From the NCBI GenBank assembly GCA_011317545.1, contig WUJK01000002.1, positions 4,402,001-4,466,000 on the forward strand: a DNA stretch of 64,000 nucleotides, read 5' to 3'. Positions 33,526 through 44,878 of this stretch are shown here, one piece after another. The notes beneath the pieces were generated by a model that was not told the DNA's origin, did no database searches, and saw nothing but the letters and a program-made list of their open reading frames with translations. How positions within the stretch are numbered: the first letter of the stretch is position 1; every line of letters begins with the position of its first letter. Position numbers and translations under genes: made by a program. Source of the DNA: Coniella vitis. Its lineage: Eukaryota; Ascomycota; Sordariomycetes; Diaporthales; Schizoparmaceae.

Positions 33526-34133
33526 ACTAAATACACGAGAGGATAACCCCTTGATTCACAGACAAGGGGAGACGATGCAGTAGATATGCACAGTTTGATA
33601 AGCATTGGTGCCGAGACTTCGTATTGTGCAATCATTATTGCTGCTTCGACTTGACGAGCTACTGCATACTCATTGAGTCGGTCAATCGCTGGCCCTGGGC
33701 ATTGCATGTACATAGTAACCGCCTGGTGCGAACTGTAGCTGGTCCAAGACCTTCAAGGAGCACTGAATACATTGCACGTGCCTTTCTCATCTCTCCGACC
33801 CACCTCGAAATATTATCATCCCCAAGAAGCGCAATACAGCGTGCTGGACATCTTGGCTTGCCCCTGAGAAGGCTTGGGCCCTCAGTGACCACAGTTGCAC
33901 GGAGAGTGTTGGTCTGGATCATCACTGCATGTCGTGCGACGAGCAGCTGCTTCGACCTTCGCACTTGGACTGCTTCCCGGGGCCAGAACAACACCGAATG
34001 CAGACATCGTCTGTAGCTTATGCAGGGCATAGGTTCTCTATAGTGCGTAAAAGTACCTCTATGGAATCTATATTGCATATTGGATCATAAGTAAACTCAG
34101 CTTCACACGTTTTCATACCATGAAAGGAGAAAA

Positions 34134-34697
34134 TTAGTTCGAATCAGCAGTGCTATCGAGTGTTGATGAGTCTTGTGAGGCTTCAGTCCAAGTTTCGCTG
34201 TGCATCCTCGTGAATTGATCCTCTTGTGGTGCCAGTAGGCCTGGATCATTGGTATATATATGTTCCCCAATATCGATCAGCTTAAAAGGGGCGACCATTC
34301 CTGCGGTGGCAAGCAAGCCAACGCAGAGACCCCGAACCAACTCCACGGACACAAGCGACCCTCCCTCCCTGCTCTCCTCGAGCAGCGATGATCTCGGCAG
34401 TCTCCCGAAATATTCGGGACTTGTGATGGCCGCGTCACGATTCATAGAGATCTGTCCAAGGGTGCGTGGCCAGCTGGGGTTCAAAAGAGAGGAGTAACTC
34501 CGACTGTGGACGAGTTTGTGTGGATATTCTCTGTGCAGATACGACCGTCCCTTGTCACCAATGAGCAAAAGTCGAGACCGCGTATTACTCATTGCTGACC
34601 AGTATTGTGAATCCTCGAAGCCTCCATGGTGAAGCAGACCCGTTCGGTCCTTATAAGCATACCATGCGTGACTTGGTCTGGTGCCCCGTACCCGCAA
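34134..34697 (-). CDS. Hypothetical protein, 187 codons, doubtful
   Basis: A single frame with one hydrophobic segment near residues 118-135 (VRGLCVGLLATAGMVAPF) and an acidic Ser/Thr-rich C-terminus. The N-terminal half is Arg/Ser/Tyr-rich. No domain was recognised, no intron is needed, and no in-frame extension upstream was found. It may be a small membrane protein, a fragment of a larger decayed gene, or chance. Nothing in the neighbourhood supports a function. Confidence 0.22.
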   Translation of the reverse strand: MRVRGTRPSHAWYAYKDRTGLLHHGGFEDSQYWSAMSNTRSRLLLIGDKGRSYLHREYPHKLVHSRSYSSLLNPSWPRTLGQISMNRDAAITSPEYFGRLPRSSLLEESREGGSLVSVELVRGLCVGLLATAGMVAPFKLIDIGEHIYTNDPGLLAPQEDQFTRMHSETWTEASQDSSTLDSTADSN

Positions 34698-35653
34698 AGC
34701 TTATACGACACAGACGTTAGCTGCCAAGCTCACCGTCTCCGTTTTCCCATGGTTTTTGCGGAGGCTTGTCCCCAGGGCCGGAAAACGGAGATGGGTCTAT
34801 GAGTATCCAAGAACATATTTATGCACTTACATAGAACCAATGCTATACTTGTACGATCCGTCGATCTAGATTGCCTCTTCTTTCTTCCCGTCTCCGCCCA
34901 CATCCCACTCTTCCTGGCCGCCACTTGGGTCGGTGTCTAACGCCGCATCGACTCGTACGAGATTTTGACCATGTCCGGTTAACACCGAGCTGGAGGACGG
35001 ACGGGACCATCGTCAATGATATTTCCGTGGGGTACCGGTGATTCAGGCGATATTCATTCTTTAGAATAACTCAGTTCTTGTAATTCACAAAGCGGTTGGC
35101 TCGAGGATTCGATGGTGCTCGGACATCCGACGGCGTTACGCGTGTATACTCGATCCACCGTGTGGAGTCGAGGCTGCGTCGTGGGCCTCTCGCCCATTCT
35201 CTGAAGCTTGCAATCAATGTGATGGAAGATTTGATTTTGGCGGTATTGGGATATTGAAAGCAGTATCAGCGTGTTTCCAAGTTCCTTGGTGTCAAGAAGG
35301 ACGTGCATATTTGCAGCTAAATGCAATAGAAATGATTGGTAAATACTTGATCCTGCTCGCCGGGTAAACCATTGCAAAACTCTTACCGCTACAGCCTTGT
35401 TACATGCATTGTTGTGACTGAGGGTTCTCAACACATGGCCACACGAGATAAACATGACAATGTGATTGATGGTATCTTCAAGCCAGGAAAATCACTATGA
35501 AGTATCTATTGTCTAGTGGTTGTTTCTACAAAGGATGAGGAACTCACATGCCCCTGCGTGTCTCTCACCAAACAACCAATAATGGGGAAACCTCACTCGT
35601 TCTAGCTAGTTCCCTTCTCTAAACGCACATTCTTTGACCCACGCGCATTCTCC
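34698..35653. other. Intergenic
   Basis: No supported gene. A 133-codon minus-strand frame at 35054-35455 has no motif. The right edge is the 3' untranslated region of the beta-propeller gene. No RNA or repeat recognised. Confidence 0.4.
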
Positions 35654-37827
35654 TTATCCAACAGAAGGGCAAGTAGACGCCAGCGTGTGCGCCGGTGCAA
35701 ACATGGGCATGGCATCCTCCCACAGACTATTCGTCAGCGCCGTCTTGTTGCTCCCATCGGCGTTCATGACCATGATGACCGCATACGGCTGCATAGAGTC
35801 GTCGTACAGCGCCGCCTCTTGCTGGAAGCCGTACATGGCCGTGCTGTATGCAATGCGCCCATCGTGCGTGCACACAGCGTGGGCGTCGCTGGCCACCGAC
35901 GTGGTCACGGCCGTCAGCTCCGACCCGTCAATGTTCATGGTGAAGATGTCGTAGTTGTCTCCAATGTTGTCCCAGTTTGTGCGGCGCGTAAAGAGGATCT
36001 TGGCCCCGTCAGGCGAAAAAGCAGGGAGGTTGTCCCACTCTGTGGTGAGCTGCGTGATTTCCAGCGAGGCCACGTCGACGAGCGCCAAGCCAGTCGTGCC
36101 CACGGTGGTGCCATTGTCGGCCGTACCAGGCCACGTGCGGAAGACGACTTTGGATCCGTCGTGGCTGAACGAAGGGAAGCCGTAGTTGGAGATGTTGTTG
36201 CCCGCCAGCAGACGCAGGTCGAGGCCGTCGGCGCCAATGCTGTAGATGAAGCCCGGGCTGGTCGCGCGGCCGACAAAGTAGGCGCCGAAGCCAAAGGTGA
36301 TGTTTGCGTCGTTGGGGCCCCAGTTTCCCTGGTAGGCGCGGGAGTCGTAGCCCTCGGCCACCGCTGGGTTGATCATGTCGTCCTTGGGGACGAAGAGTGT
36401 ATCCTGGCTGCCCCCCGTCATGCCGAGGCGCACGAGGTTGTTCTCTGCCGGGCCTTCCATTTGCTGCGACATGACCATCATCGGGCAGCCCGAGCGGGCC
36501 CCCATGGGGAAGACGTCCGTGAAGCGGTAGTCCCAGTCCGGGTCCCAGCTCCAGAGCTCCGAGTACTGCGTCTTGGAAGTGGCTGTGCTGCCGCCTGAGA
36601 GTCCTTGTTTCTCGTAGATGATGTGTTTGCCGTCGGGGGACCAGGTCGGGGATCGAACCGAGGGTGTCTGGGAGGCAATGGGGATGGTCTGGTATTGGGA
36701 GTCGTTTTGGCCTGAGAGTGAGGCGTAGTAGATGCCGTTGCTGTCGGAAAGCTTTTGTATATAGCCGATTACCTGTGGTTGTGTTTGGTGGGAGCAACGA
36801 GTCAGTGACATGTTCTTGAAAGGGGGTTCATCGAAAGAAAGATGAGTATGTGGTGGTGTAGAACGAGGCATCGTGGCTCGCCAAAGTACCAACAACTTAC
36901 ATCATTGGTCACCCACTTGGGACTGATCCGAGTGCCGTAACCAGAGGCATGAACAATGCGGTCCTCCCCAGTTTCAATATCGACCGACACGATGCTCGAG
37001 TTGAGATAACCAGTGTATGATAGCAAGTCGGGCTGCAGGCGGCCATTGTACGTATCCTCGGTCAGCATCTCGTAAAAGACAACACGTTTGCCATCGGGCG
37101 ACACATGAGGTGAGCCCTGCATGTAGTTTGCACGCGACGAGACGAGGCTGAAGTCGGAGCCGTTGGGGCGCGCCTTGTAAATCGAGAGCTCCTGAACGTG
37201 CTCCCAGCCTGCACCGTCGCTGTGGCCGCGCCAGGGCGTGTTGCGGTCCGAAGAGAAGAGAATCCACTCCGAGTCAGGCGTCCACGTGGGTTTGAAGTAG
37301 CCGCTGGGCTGTGTCTCGTCAGCGGCGCGGGCAATGGCCCCCAGCGTCAGGTTTGTCACCTCATCGATGGCGAGGATCGACATCATGATGTTGCTCGTCT
37401 GGTTGTAGCGAGTCGTCGCGTACGCGAGCACCTTGCCGTCTGGTGACAAGGCCGCTGCGTCATCGACACCATCGGATGCCACCATCAGCTCGGGATCAGA
37501 GGCGACGGTCGTGCCGTTGATGGCTACGCGGTAAATATCTGACTGGCCGTTGCCGCGCCGCTCCGAGGTAAAGTAAATCCATGCGCCGTCAGCCGACCAC
37601 TGTGCGCGAAAATCAAAGCTACCATTGTCGCCTAACAGCAGCCGCTCGTCGGAGCCGTCGGCATTGGCAATGTACAAGTCAGAGTAGTTGGGGCTGATGC
37701 GGTTGTGCAGCAGTGTCCCGGCGGCCCCAACTGAGCCGTTGACAGACTGGGACGGGCAATTGGTGGCCGCAGCCGTGCTGACTGAGGCCAGCCAGGTGCC
37801 AAAGAGCCCGAGAGTATGCGTGCGCAT
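35654..37827 (-). CDS. Secreted TolB-like (PD40/WD40-like) beta-propeller protein
   Basis: Exons 37827-36901 and 36772-35654 (681 residues) are joined across a 128-nt intron with donor GTAAGT and acceptor CCACAG. The phase-0 junction gives KWVTND followed by VIGYIQKLSD. The N-terminus is a good signal peptide (hydrophobic LGLFGTWLASVSTAAA, cleavage near Ala-Thr-Asn). The mature protein is built of repeated PD40 blades: SDLYIANADGSDERLL, ALSPDGKVLAYAT, HVSPDGKRVVFYE, TWSPDGKHIIYEK, AFSPDGAKILFTRR and IFTMNIDGSELTAVT. Many N-x-S/T sites fit glycosylation. Fungal proteins of this type are usually annotated as WD40-like or TolB-domain proteins, and some are linked to peptidase or polysaccharide-lyase folds. 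No catalytic residues can be named here, so extracellular binding or an unknown enzymatic role remains open. No membrane anchor is seen at the C-terminus. Confidence 0.88.
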
Positions 37828-40799
37828 GGTTTGTTACGGCTCGTCAACTTTGGCGCGGCGTGAGCTTGGAGTGAGCGGCAGAAGGCAGAGAAGATGGAGA
37901 TGGAGGATGGGTGGCAGTCGACAGCACGACGCTGGTGGCTGTATGAAGACAGAACAGCTGTAAGAATCGAAGGAAATGTTCTTGGTGAGGATCTTTCCAG
38001 TCGGCAAATGCCTCGTAAGAGATATCTGCGCGGATGACTGAGAAAAGAAAGGCCTGCAAGAGTGCTGTGAACGTGCCTGGGACCCGGCCAGAAGACACTG
38101 CAGACTTAAGAAGCTGGCAGCCTCATATCGTTGTGATTCAGTGTGGATGGAGTCCTTTGCCTTTGCCTTCAAGCTACCTTGAAGAGTCTTATCTTGGGAG
38201 AATATCACAACAATCGGAGAAACGGAGAACCAAAACGAAGCACCACAACCCCCGGACAGCCCGTGAGCTGCTTGAGGACCCATTGCTCCGTTCGGACGGT
38301 GGTACTAGATACCCTCCTCAAGCCGCCATCTGGTGTACATATACATTGGCCCGCAATCACGGCTCGTGGCTCTTACGAGCGAGCGAGAAGGCCATGGTAG
38401 CAGTAGCCTTCTGCCGCCCCGTCATGTTCACCTTGAAGTAACCTCAAGTGAGGTGCATTATAAGTTACTGTGTACATGATAATCACAATTTAGAATGTAC
38501 CAGGAACGCTCAGGGATTGACTATGTTACATTGTATTTGATGTGGCCAATACCAAAACACCCTTTGCTATATACAGCAGGTGTGAAGGTTTTCTTGTGAT
38601 ATCAGATTACTCTTTCCATAGGGTGTGTATACACTTAACATATATGATCGTGATCTTGGCAGGTACTTACTCCCTTTCTGCAAAGACATTTGTACCTTTT
38701 GTGGCGTGTTCCCTCTCATCGTTCTTTTCTACATTTATTTGGCATAATGGTGTTCCTCGTCACATCCACCACTCATATAATACTTGTTATCCGCACAATC
38801 TATCACATGAACCTCCCCACAACCTACTAAATATAGCTTAAGATTCTCTTTCGCTGGCCACTCATTGGCTAGAGTCTCATCGAGCGCTTTGGCACGGCAG
38901 TAGAAACTCTGAGGAGACCCGGCAATCAAGAACAAACGCAAGAAACACGACACGAAGGAGGGGGCCAACCTCGGAGTTAACGCCCTTGGAGCAGTCAAAA
39001 TAAGGTAGACGAGCTCGGCCGAAGTCAGTGTAACAAGGGTATGACAAGAAACACTGGGAGGATCCGCCACATGTAGTGGAACTGTCATTTCACCGGGCAT
39101 CGGTCGGTGTTCATCGTGGTAGGCTGCTGATGAATTTACAGGTAACTTTCAAAGGAAAAGGGAAAAGAAAAGGCAGGGGGCTCAGAGAGCACAAGTGAAT
39201 AACCGTGGAGGCGGTAAAAGAGCTTTCAATATCATAAGCTTTGTCAGTTCAGAGCTGATGCCATTACGATCAACGGTCGAGCAACAGGTAAAAACAATAA
39301 CTAAATGTACAAATTGCCAAGGACACCGGGGAATTCGGAAGCGTGCGATGGCTTTTTGTTTGTGGCGATGAACCGCTAAATACTGTTGTATAATTGGCAG
39401 CAATCAGGCATATTTATACGCGTATACCTGATTCAAGAATATGGTCATTTGCGAGCCAAAGTGACCGTGAATTCCTCCCCGAACAATGTTCCCACATACC
39501 GACCATTCCCCGTCTCCGGAGCCTCTCGGCAAAAGTTGTACTTCGTACATGAGAAGGAGAAACGCACTGTACGAATTATGTATAATTCATCCGCCACACC
39601 TTCTCCTTCGTCCACAAATGGAAAGATCTCCAATTGGGCTTCCTCAACGACAAGCATTCGTAACCCCCCTCCGCCTTCCCCGCGGAAGCATCACAAGTGG
39701 ACCGACAGCACGCAGAACGAGTGGTCCCGGGGTAAGAATAGCCTCCAATTAAGCATGAGGCAACCTGTCTGTGAATAATATCATATGGCGGGTTGGTAGT
39801 TTTCTAGTTCGGCTTGTCTTGTGCCTGTCACTTGTTTTCGGGCACTTTGGTTTCTTCAAGACCCGGGTATATTCCGCATCCTTTAGGGGGGCTCGTTCTC
39901 ACCATGTACTATGTAGCACGTTAATAGGAGGATTTTAATGTTCTTGGAACTCGAGATGCTCCGAATCGTATTCTCAAGGTGCAAAGTTCGCCCCATTCTC
40001 TCCAGCTAACCGAGGGCTCACCAGATAACAAACTTTGGGCTCTCTTGTGCTTGAATTCTCTTCTGGTTTGTTACGAGCCACAAGTATTATCAATAGTCTA
40101 TAACACCTTACTCGATCAAGTCTGCCCCTCGTGACTGCTTCAGGGCTTGTGACACCCCTTTCCCCGGGTCCGGAGTTTTTGCCCTGCTAGTGTTGCTCGT
40201 TCAGGATCGAGAGGTCACTCGCAAGTTGTTACCGAGGTTATGGCACAGACCGAAAAAAGCCCAATGCTATCAGTTTGCGTTACTGTCACGCTTCCTGGAG
40301 GGATTGCCATGGTTCGTATCCCATGTCCAAGCTATCGCAATGCTGCATCCCTCGGGAATCAGGGGTGAGGTGCGAGCATAGGCAGGTTGAATGCGACGGT
40401 TGCAATGCTGACCTTGCTGGCAACGGACAGCAAGCCTATTTAGGTCAGTCCAACAAGAACTTGAGGACATACAGACTGATTTGACTGGTGACGGTGCTTA
40501 GATCCTGACCCTGTTACCCTACATGGAGTACGCCCTCAAAAGTGCTGTACGTGTGCATAGTACAGGCTCACAGAAAGAGTACTTAACCCTCTTATCCCTC
40601 AGATCTCCTTGATATATATATCCCCATCGCGAGCATCATCTCCTTCTTGCCAGGAAACTTCATCGTGATCGTCGTCCCTCCTCCGCTGCCTTATCCTTCT
40701 CCTTTCCCAGACAGCGCCTCGCGAGTTGCAGTTTGTGTCTTTCGTTTGTCAAATCATCACACGCCACCAAGGTTTTTCCGAGTTCTGTTGATCTGCAAC
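37828..40799. other. Intergenic between divergent genes
   Basis: Three kilobases between the beta-propeller gene (minus) and the LysM gene (plus). A 130-codon plus-strand frame at 39386-39778 (Ser/Pro-rich) and frames at 37.8-38.4 kb lack motifs. TACTATGTA lies at 39907. The TATA-like box at 40612-40620 probably belongs to the LysM gene. Confidence 0.4.
40612..40620 (+). promoter_or_regulatory. TATA-like box upstream of the LysM gene
   Basis: An alternating AT run (gatatatatatcccc) about 180 bases before the ATG at 40800. Position and composition fit a core promoter; no experiment supports it. Confidence 0.4.
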
Positions 40800-41739
40800 A
40801 TGCTTCAAGCAACTTCCATGCTTGCTGTCCTTCTGGGCGCAACTTCTCTAGCTCTGGCCCAATCCTCGTCCACCTGCGATCCTTCAACGCTCAACACAAC
40901 GTGCTTCAACTATGTCAACGACATCGCGAACCAGACAGTCTATTAAATGGCCGTCAAGTTCAACCGCGGCGTATGTGACATTGGCCGCGCCAATCTGAGT
41001 AAGGACTCCCATATTTACGACTCACAACTAACTCACTCATACTCGTATCACTCCGCATATTCGAGAACTCAACGCCAGAATGTTATATTTGCGCACGAAG
41101 GCTGACATCAATAATACACAGTGGTCGACGTGTCAGTCGTTCCTAACCTGGGCCAAACCATCATCATCCCCGGCGAGGTCTGCGACCCCGACTGGACAAC
41201 CTGCATCATTGACGGACCAGGCGTCAACGAGTGCCTGGTTGGCGGGCCCCGTCTGTACTACACCCTGAACGGCGACACGCTGTGGAAGATCGCAGGCCGC
41301 CTCAACATGACCCTGGATGCTGTGGCGTGCGGCGGCGATGGCTGCAACACCAACATCACCTGCATTGACGGTATCTGCCCCGGCGGCGGGGGAGCAGCCT
41401 ACAGCGCGAATGAAACCATTGCCGCTGGTCAATTTCTGAAAGTGCGCACGCATCAAGTATCCTTATACAAGATGGCTCGGTTACAAATAAGCTAAGCAGA
41501 TTATGTGCCCATAGATTCCCATGTGTTCGCCCTCGACATGCGATATTGAGCCGTATACGTTCTCCAAGGGTGTCTACAAGGACCTCGCGGACGAGTACTC
41601 TTCGACCGTTGGCCAGATCCAGATGCTCAGTCCTACGTATAACTACTCATATATCGCCAACGAGGGTGGAAGTTATCCTCCCATTGCAATTGCAAAGAAT
41701 TGCCGCTTACTGAGCTCAAACTATACCATTCTCAGCTGA
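40800..41739 (+). pseudogene. LysM-domain secreted protein gene with an in-frame stop
   Basis: Exon-like segments 40800-40998, 41122-41441 and 41515-41739 are joined by an intron with donor GTAAGG, branch CTGAC and ACACAG, and one with donor GTGCGC, branch GCTAAG and CATAG. Both keep frame. The product would start with a clear signal peptide (Leu/Ala-rich, ending SLALAQ) and carry three LysM-like units: the first ending GVCDIGRANL, the second with YYTLNGDTLWKIAGRLNMTL, the third with YTFSKGVYKDLADEYSST. Cysteines and N-glycosylation sites are frequent. LysM proteins of this kind bind chitin or related glycans in the apoplast or cell wall. However, a TAA stop at 40944-40946 cuts the frame after 48 codons, right before ATG at 40947. 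The downstream frame alone would lack a signal peptide. No splice pair removing the stop was found. It may be a recent null allele, a sequencing error or a read-through codon. Confidence 0.7.
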
Positions 41740-42811
41740 AAAGAGTGGCGGAGTAGGGCGAATGAGGCTTGAATGGAAAACTTGGTGGATTCTGAATGCG
41801 CATCATCGAGAGGCTGGAATCGGACTCGGATGGATGCACACATAAGAGGAACCGGATATATCAGATACGTATCAACGGGTGTGTTTCCAAGTCTGAACAT
41901 ACGAAAGCGAGCGATTATATATGCGCAAAGTATAATCGTACTAGAAGCAATGTGCAAGGAAATGGAAATATGCAGCATAGAACCTTTTCTTCCTGTTCAA
42001 ACTTGCTTTGCACTCCAAGCTCAGTCTTCTAGGAGGTCTTTTGAAACAATTTATATAATGTTTTCTTGTATCGCCGCCATGGAAGAGTGGCTTCATACCT
42101 TCGCCTTTACTAGATGCCGTCGAGTGGTGGTTGAATGGCTTATGTCAGCTCCACTCTCACGATACTATACGCACCAATCTAGCCTCTACTCACACGAGAA
42201 ACCAAGCATAATTCACACATTGAATGAGTTTTGTCTACTGTATCGAAGTGTAGATGAACGGAATACTAGTCTCGCTATAAGAGTCTCATAATACAGAAGA
42301 ATAATACAGAAGAGAAGGCAGGTAGGGTTCTGAAAGCGAGTTATACGGTGCCAGACGTGCTCGTTCGCGCCCAAGCCTGTGAGACTATCAGCGAGCATTT
42401 TGAGCGACGGTCCTGCTATGCATGACTCTGGCGCTTTGATGAAGGTGCAATCTGTCGCAGAATCTGCCCTACATCAACAAGACGGGAGGAGCTATCCCTT
42501 GCGCGAACGCTTCCGACTCTGCACTCTATAGCATTTCCTTCTCGCCTGCCTCTGGAGAAGCACGGAGTTTTTGCACCCGAAGTGATTCACTGTTTTATCT
42601 CGTCCAAAACCTAAAAATCAGGGTTTGAATGACACAACCTTCTATAACAGAACAGAAACTACTCATAGTTACACTGTGCGTATTAAAGAATATAAACAGG
42701 TGCTAAGCGATTCAATCTCGGGGAAGACAAAAATTTGGACGTCATAAGACATATTTGCAGGCATAGCGCAGAAGTAGTAGAAGAGAAAACGAAAAATCAA
42801 CAAAAAAGTGT
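41740..42811. other. Intergenic
   Basis: Downstream of the LysM gene to the tRNA. A plus-strand frame at 41773-42291 has no motif. The sequence is moderately AT-rich. The stretch before 42812 is downstream of the minus-strand tRNA and contains A-rich tracts at 42785-42808, equivalent to a T-rich terminator in the tRNA's sense. Confidence 0.4.
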
Positions 42812-42898
42812 TCCCTCGAGCCGGGATCGAACCAGCGACCTATGGATGGGCAGTTATACAATTACAGTCCAGCGCTCTTCCAACTGAGCTATCAAGGG
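42812..42898 (-). tRNA. tRNA-Tyr (GUA anticodon) with a 14-nt intron
   Basis: Reading the minus strand from 42898: acceptor CCCTTGA, TA, D-arm GCTC-AGTTGGAA-GAGC, G26, anticodon arm CTGGA-CTGTAA with GTA anticodon, intron of about 14 nt just after A37, TCCAT, variable AGGTC, T-arm GCTGG-TTCGATC-CCGGC, acceptor TCGAGGG and A73. The acceptor stem pairs fully with one T-G wobble. Nuclear tRNA-Tyr genes nearly always carry an intron at this place. The 27:43 pair (C-T) is a mismatch. The CCA end is not encoded, as expected. A T-rich stretch follows the gene, fitting RNA polymerase III termination. Confidence 0.93.
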
Positions 42899-44878
42899 TA
42901 TACAACACCAATTGTTGTTTCAATTGCAAAATCTTTGAATTATATAGTTTGTTAATGCCAGTTCTCGTTTATTTTACCCACTCCAGGCTCTCCAGTCCTT
43001 TCGTTGTCGCAGCTGGTTGTGGCTCTTCAATCACGTAACTGAAAGAACATTGCAAAGAGAAATCTCCACTTTATGCTGAAATGGGACACGTAACTGAACA
43101 GAGCAAACATCTCCTTTATGTCCTTCATATCCGGCTGCCTGTGCCACGGCGCTCGTTCGGGCTCCGAGCTGTTCACACTGACGAGAGTACAATGCAAACA
43201 AATGGGCTTTAACAGGTTCAAATACAATAAGCGTCACGGAAGTCAGTATGCAATCGAACCCAGCATAGATATCTGATTATCTATCATGGAGTTATAGAGA
43301 TACATAACTTTATGGCACAAGAATATCAGAAGCTCGATGGCGCGATAGAGCTCTCGATCCATGTCTTTGGTTGGGGTACCAAGCTAGCGGCCTATAAGTA
43401 ACAGCGAGGAAAAGAAGGCAAAACACGGACGAAGATCTTCTGCCTCGAAAGTAGATCGTTGCTGTGAACCTAGAGATATCGGTTACAAGTTTATGGATCT
43501 TCGAGACAACAGGTGATACAATTCTAGTTTGTGATGAGCGCCCTTTTACCCTTGGTTGAGTGCTGCGAACTGTGCAGCTGGAGCATATGCAGCATATGGG
43601 TAATGCTGTCTAGGAGAACAACAGTCCGTGTTCCAGTTATTCTTAATCCTTTCGGTGCAATTGTGATCCAGACATGTTGAGCTTATGTCATTGCACTCTG
43701 CAGCGTTGTCAGTACGTACAAGTGAGTTCCGTGAAGGACTCGCAAATGGGCGCATGGTTCTTGAACGACTCCGTTGCTCGCGCAGGTTACCTCAATCCTA
43801 GAAACCTGGGCAAAGGCTTCAGAGAACTTCAAACGCCTGACACAAACAAGAAAAAAATATACAAAATGTGCTAATACTTGTTCTATGTATAAGAACGAAC
43901 AAAAGCGCGCGTGTGATAAACAGTGTCGTCAAATGTGGCAGGTCAGGTGTGTCCAGCTTGAAGCCCTGTTTTGCAGCTACCTACCTATTCGTGAACGTTG
44001 CAACAGAACTGATACGGTAGCATCTCTAGTAACTGGGGTTATTGTGTCATATGGAAACTCCGGCTGCAAATGCTTTCGAGTCTCTTTTGTGTGTTTTCGA
44101 AAGATTTTCGTCTTCTATATCGACGTCGATGGCCGACGCTCGGTCATAGAAGGCGATCATGTTGAGCTGTGTGGAATCAACTTAGCGTTGCACCTCATAA
44201 TACCTCCTCCTGCCAAGTGTCATATTATTCACGTCTTGTGTTGTGGATATTTCCCAGAGTTGTCTGGATCTTGCTAGCTGGCTGAAAAGCTCTTCATAGA
44301 CCACCCACAACAAACGTTTAGGAGAAAGAGCGGAGAGGCCGATGGTCCTTTTGTATGCAATAGAGCACAGCGTAGAGGCTTGGCAACGACCCTTTCGTCG
44401 TCATTGCCGCCGAGCCGCCTTCTGGGGCCGTTTGCGCCCGCGTTTTGCGTGTTTTTCCTTCTCTTCTTTTCTTTATATTAGAAACAGATGGTTATCGTTC
44501 AGCGTGTATTCCCGCGGCTACCCCATGGCCAGCCTGGAACAACGAGTGGGAAAAATCAAGGAGGATGTTGCTGTCGTCCCTGGCATGGCGCTGTTGCCAA
44601 GAGCAAAATCCGCAGCGGCCATGTCCATGTGAGGCAAAGTTCAGTTTCGAAGTTGTGCAGGCTGCGTCATCCAAAGATGAGGCGAAGGAAACATTGAGCA
44701 TTGGGCGCGAAACAGTCTGCGAGTGAGAAGGACGGCCATTTTTAGACGGGAGGACGTCTGGGCTTTTATCAGACGCAGCCAAGCGCTGGCCAGGGCTTTT
44801 CGCTTATTTGCGTAGAGACACTGACAGTTGCATGAGGCAGACAATCCCAAACGGCAGGCCCACATATAGCGGCCTGGT
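42899..44878. other. Intergenic
   Basis: No supported gene. A 167-codon plus-strand frame at 43774-44277 and overlapping frames at 44342-44726 were examined; none shows a domain, and the latter overlap each other in two frames. The 5' flank of the tRNA gene is at the left edge. Confidence 0.35.

Noticed and set aside
35687..36598. 303-codon plus-strand frame opposite the beta-propeller gene
   Set aside because: Arg/His/Val-rich antisense shadow of conserved propeller blades.
41773..42291. 172-codon plus-strand frame after the LysM gene
   Set aside because: No motif and composition of AT-rich noncoding DNA.
42808..43038. Short plus-strand frame beginning FPRAGIEPATYGW
   Set aside because: It is the antisense translation of the tRNA-Tyr gene.
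43774..44277. 167-codon plus-strand frame
   Set aside because: Cys-rich with no recognisable spacing or signal peptide; no supporting splice sites.
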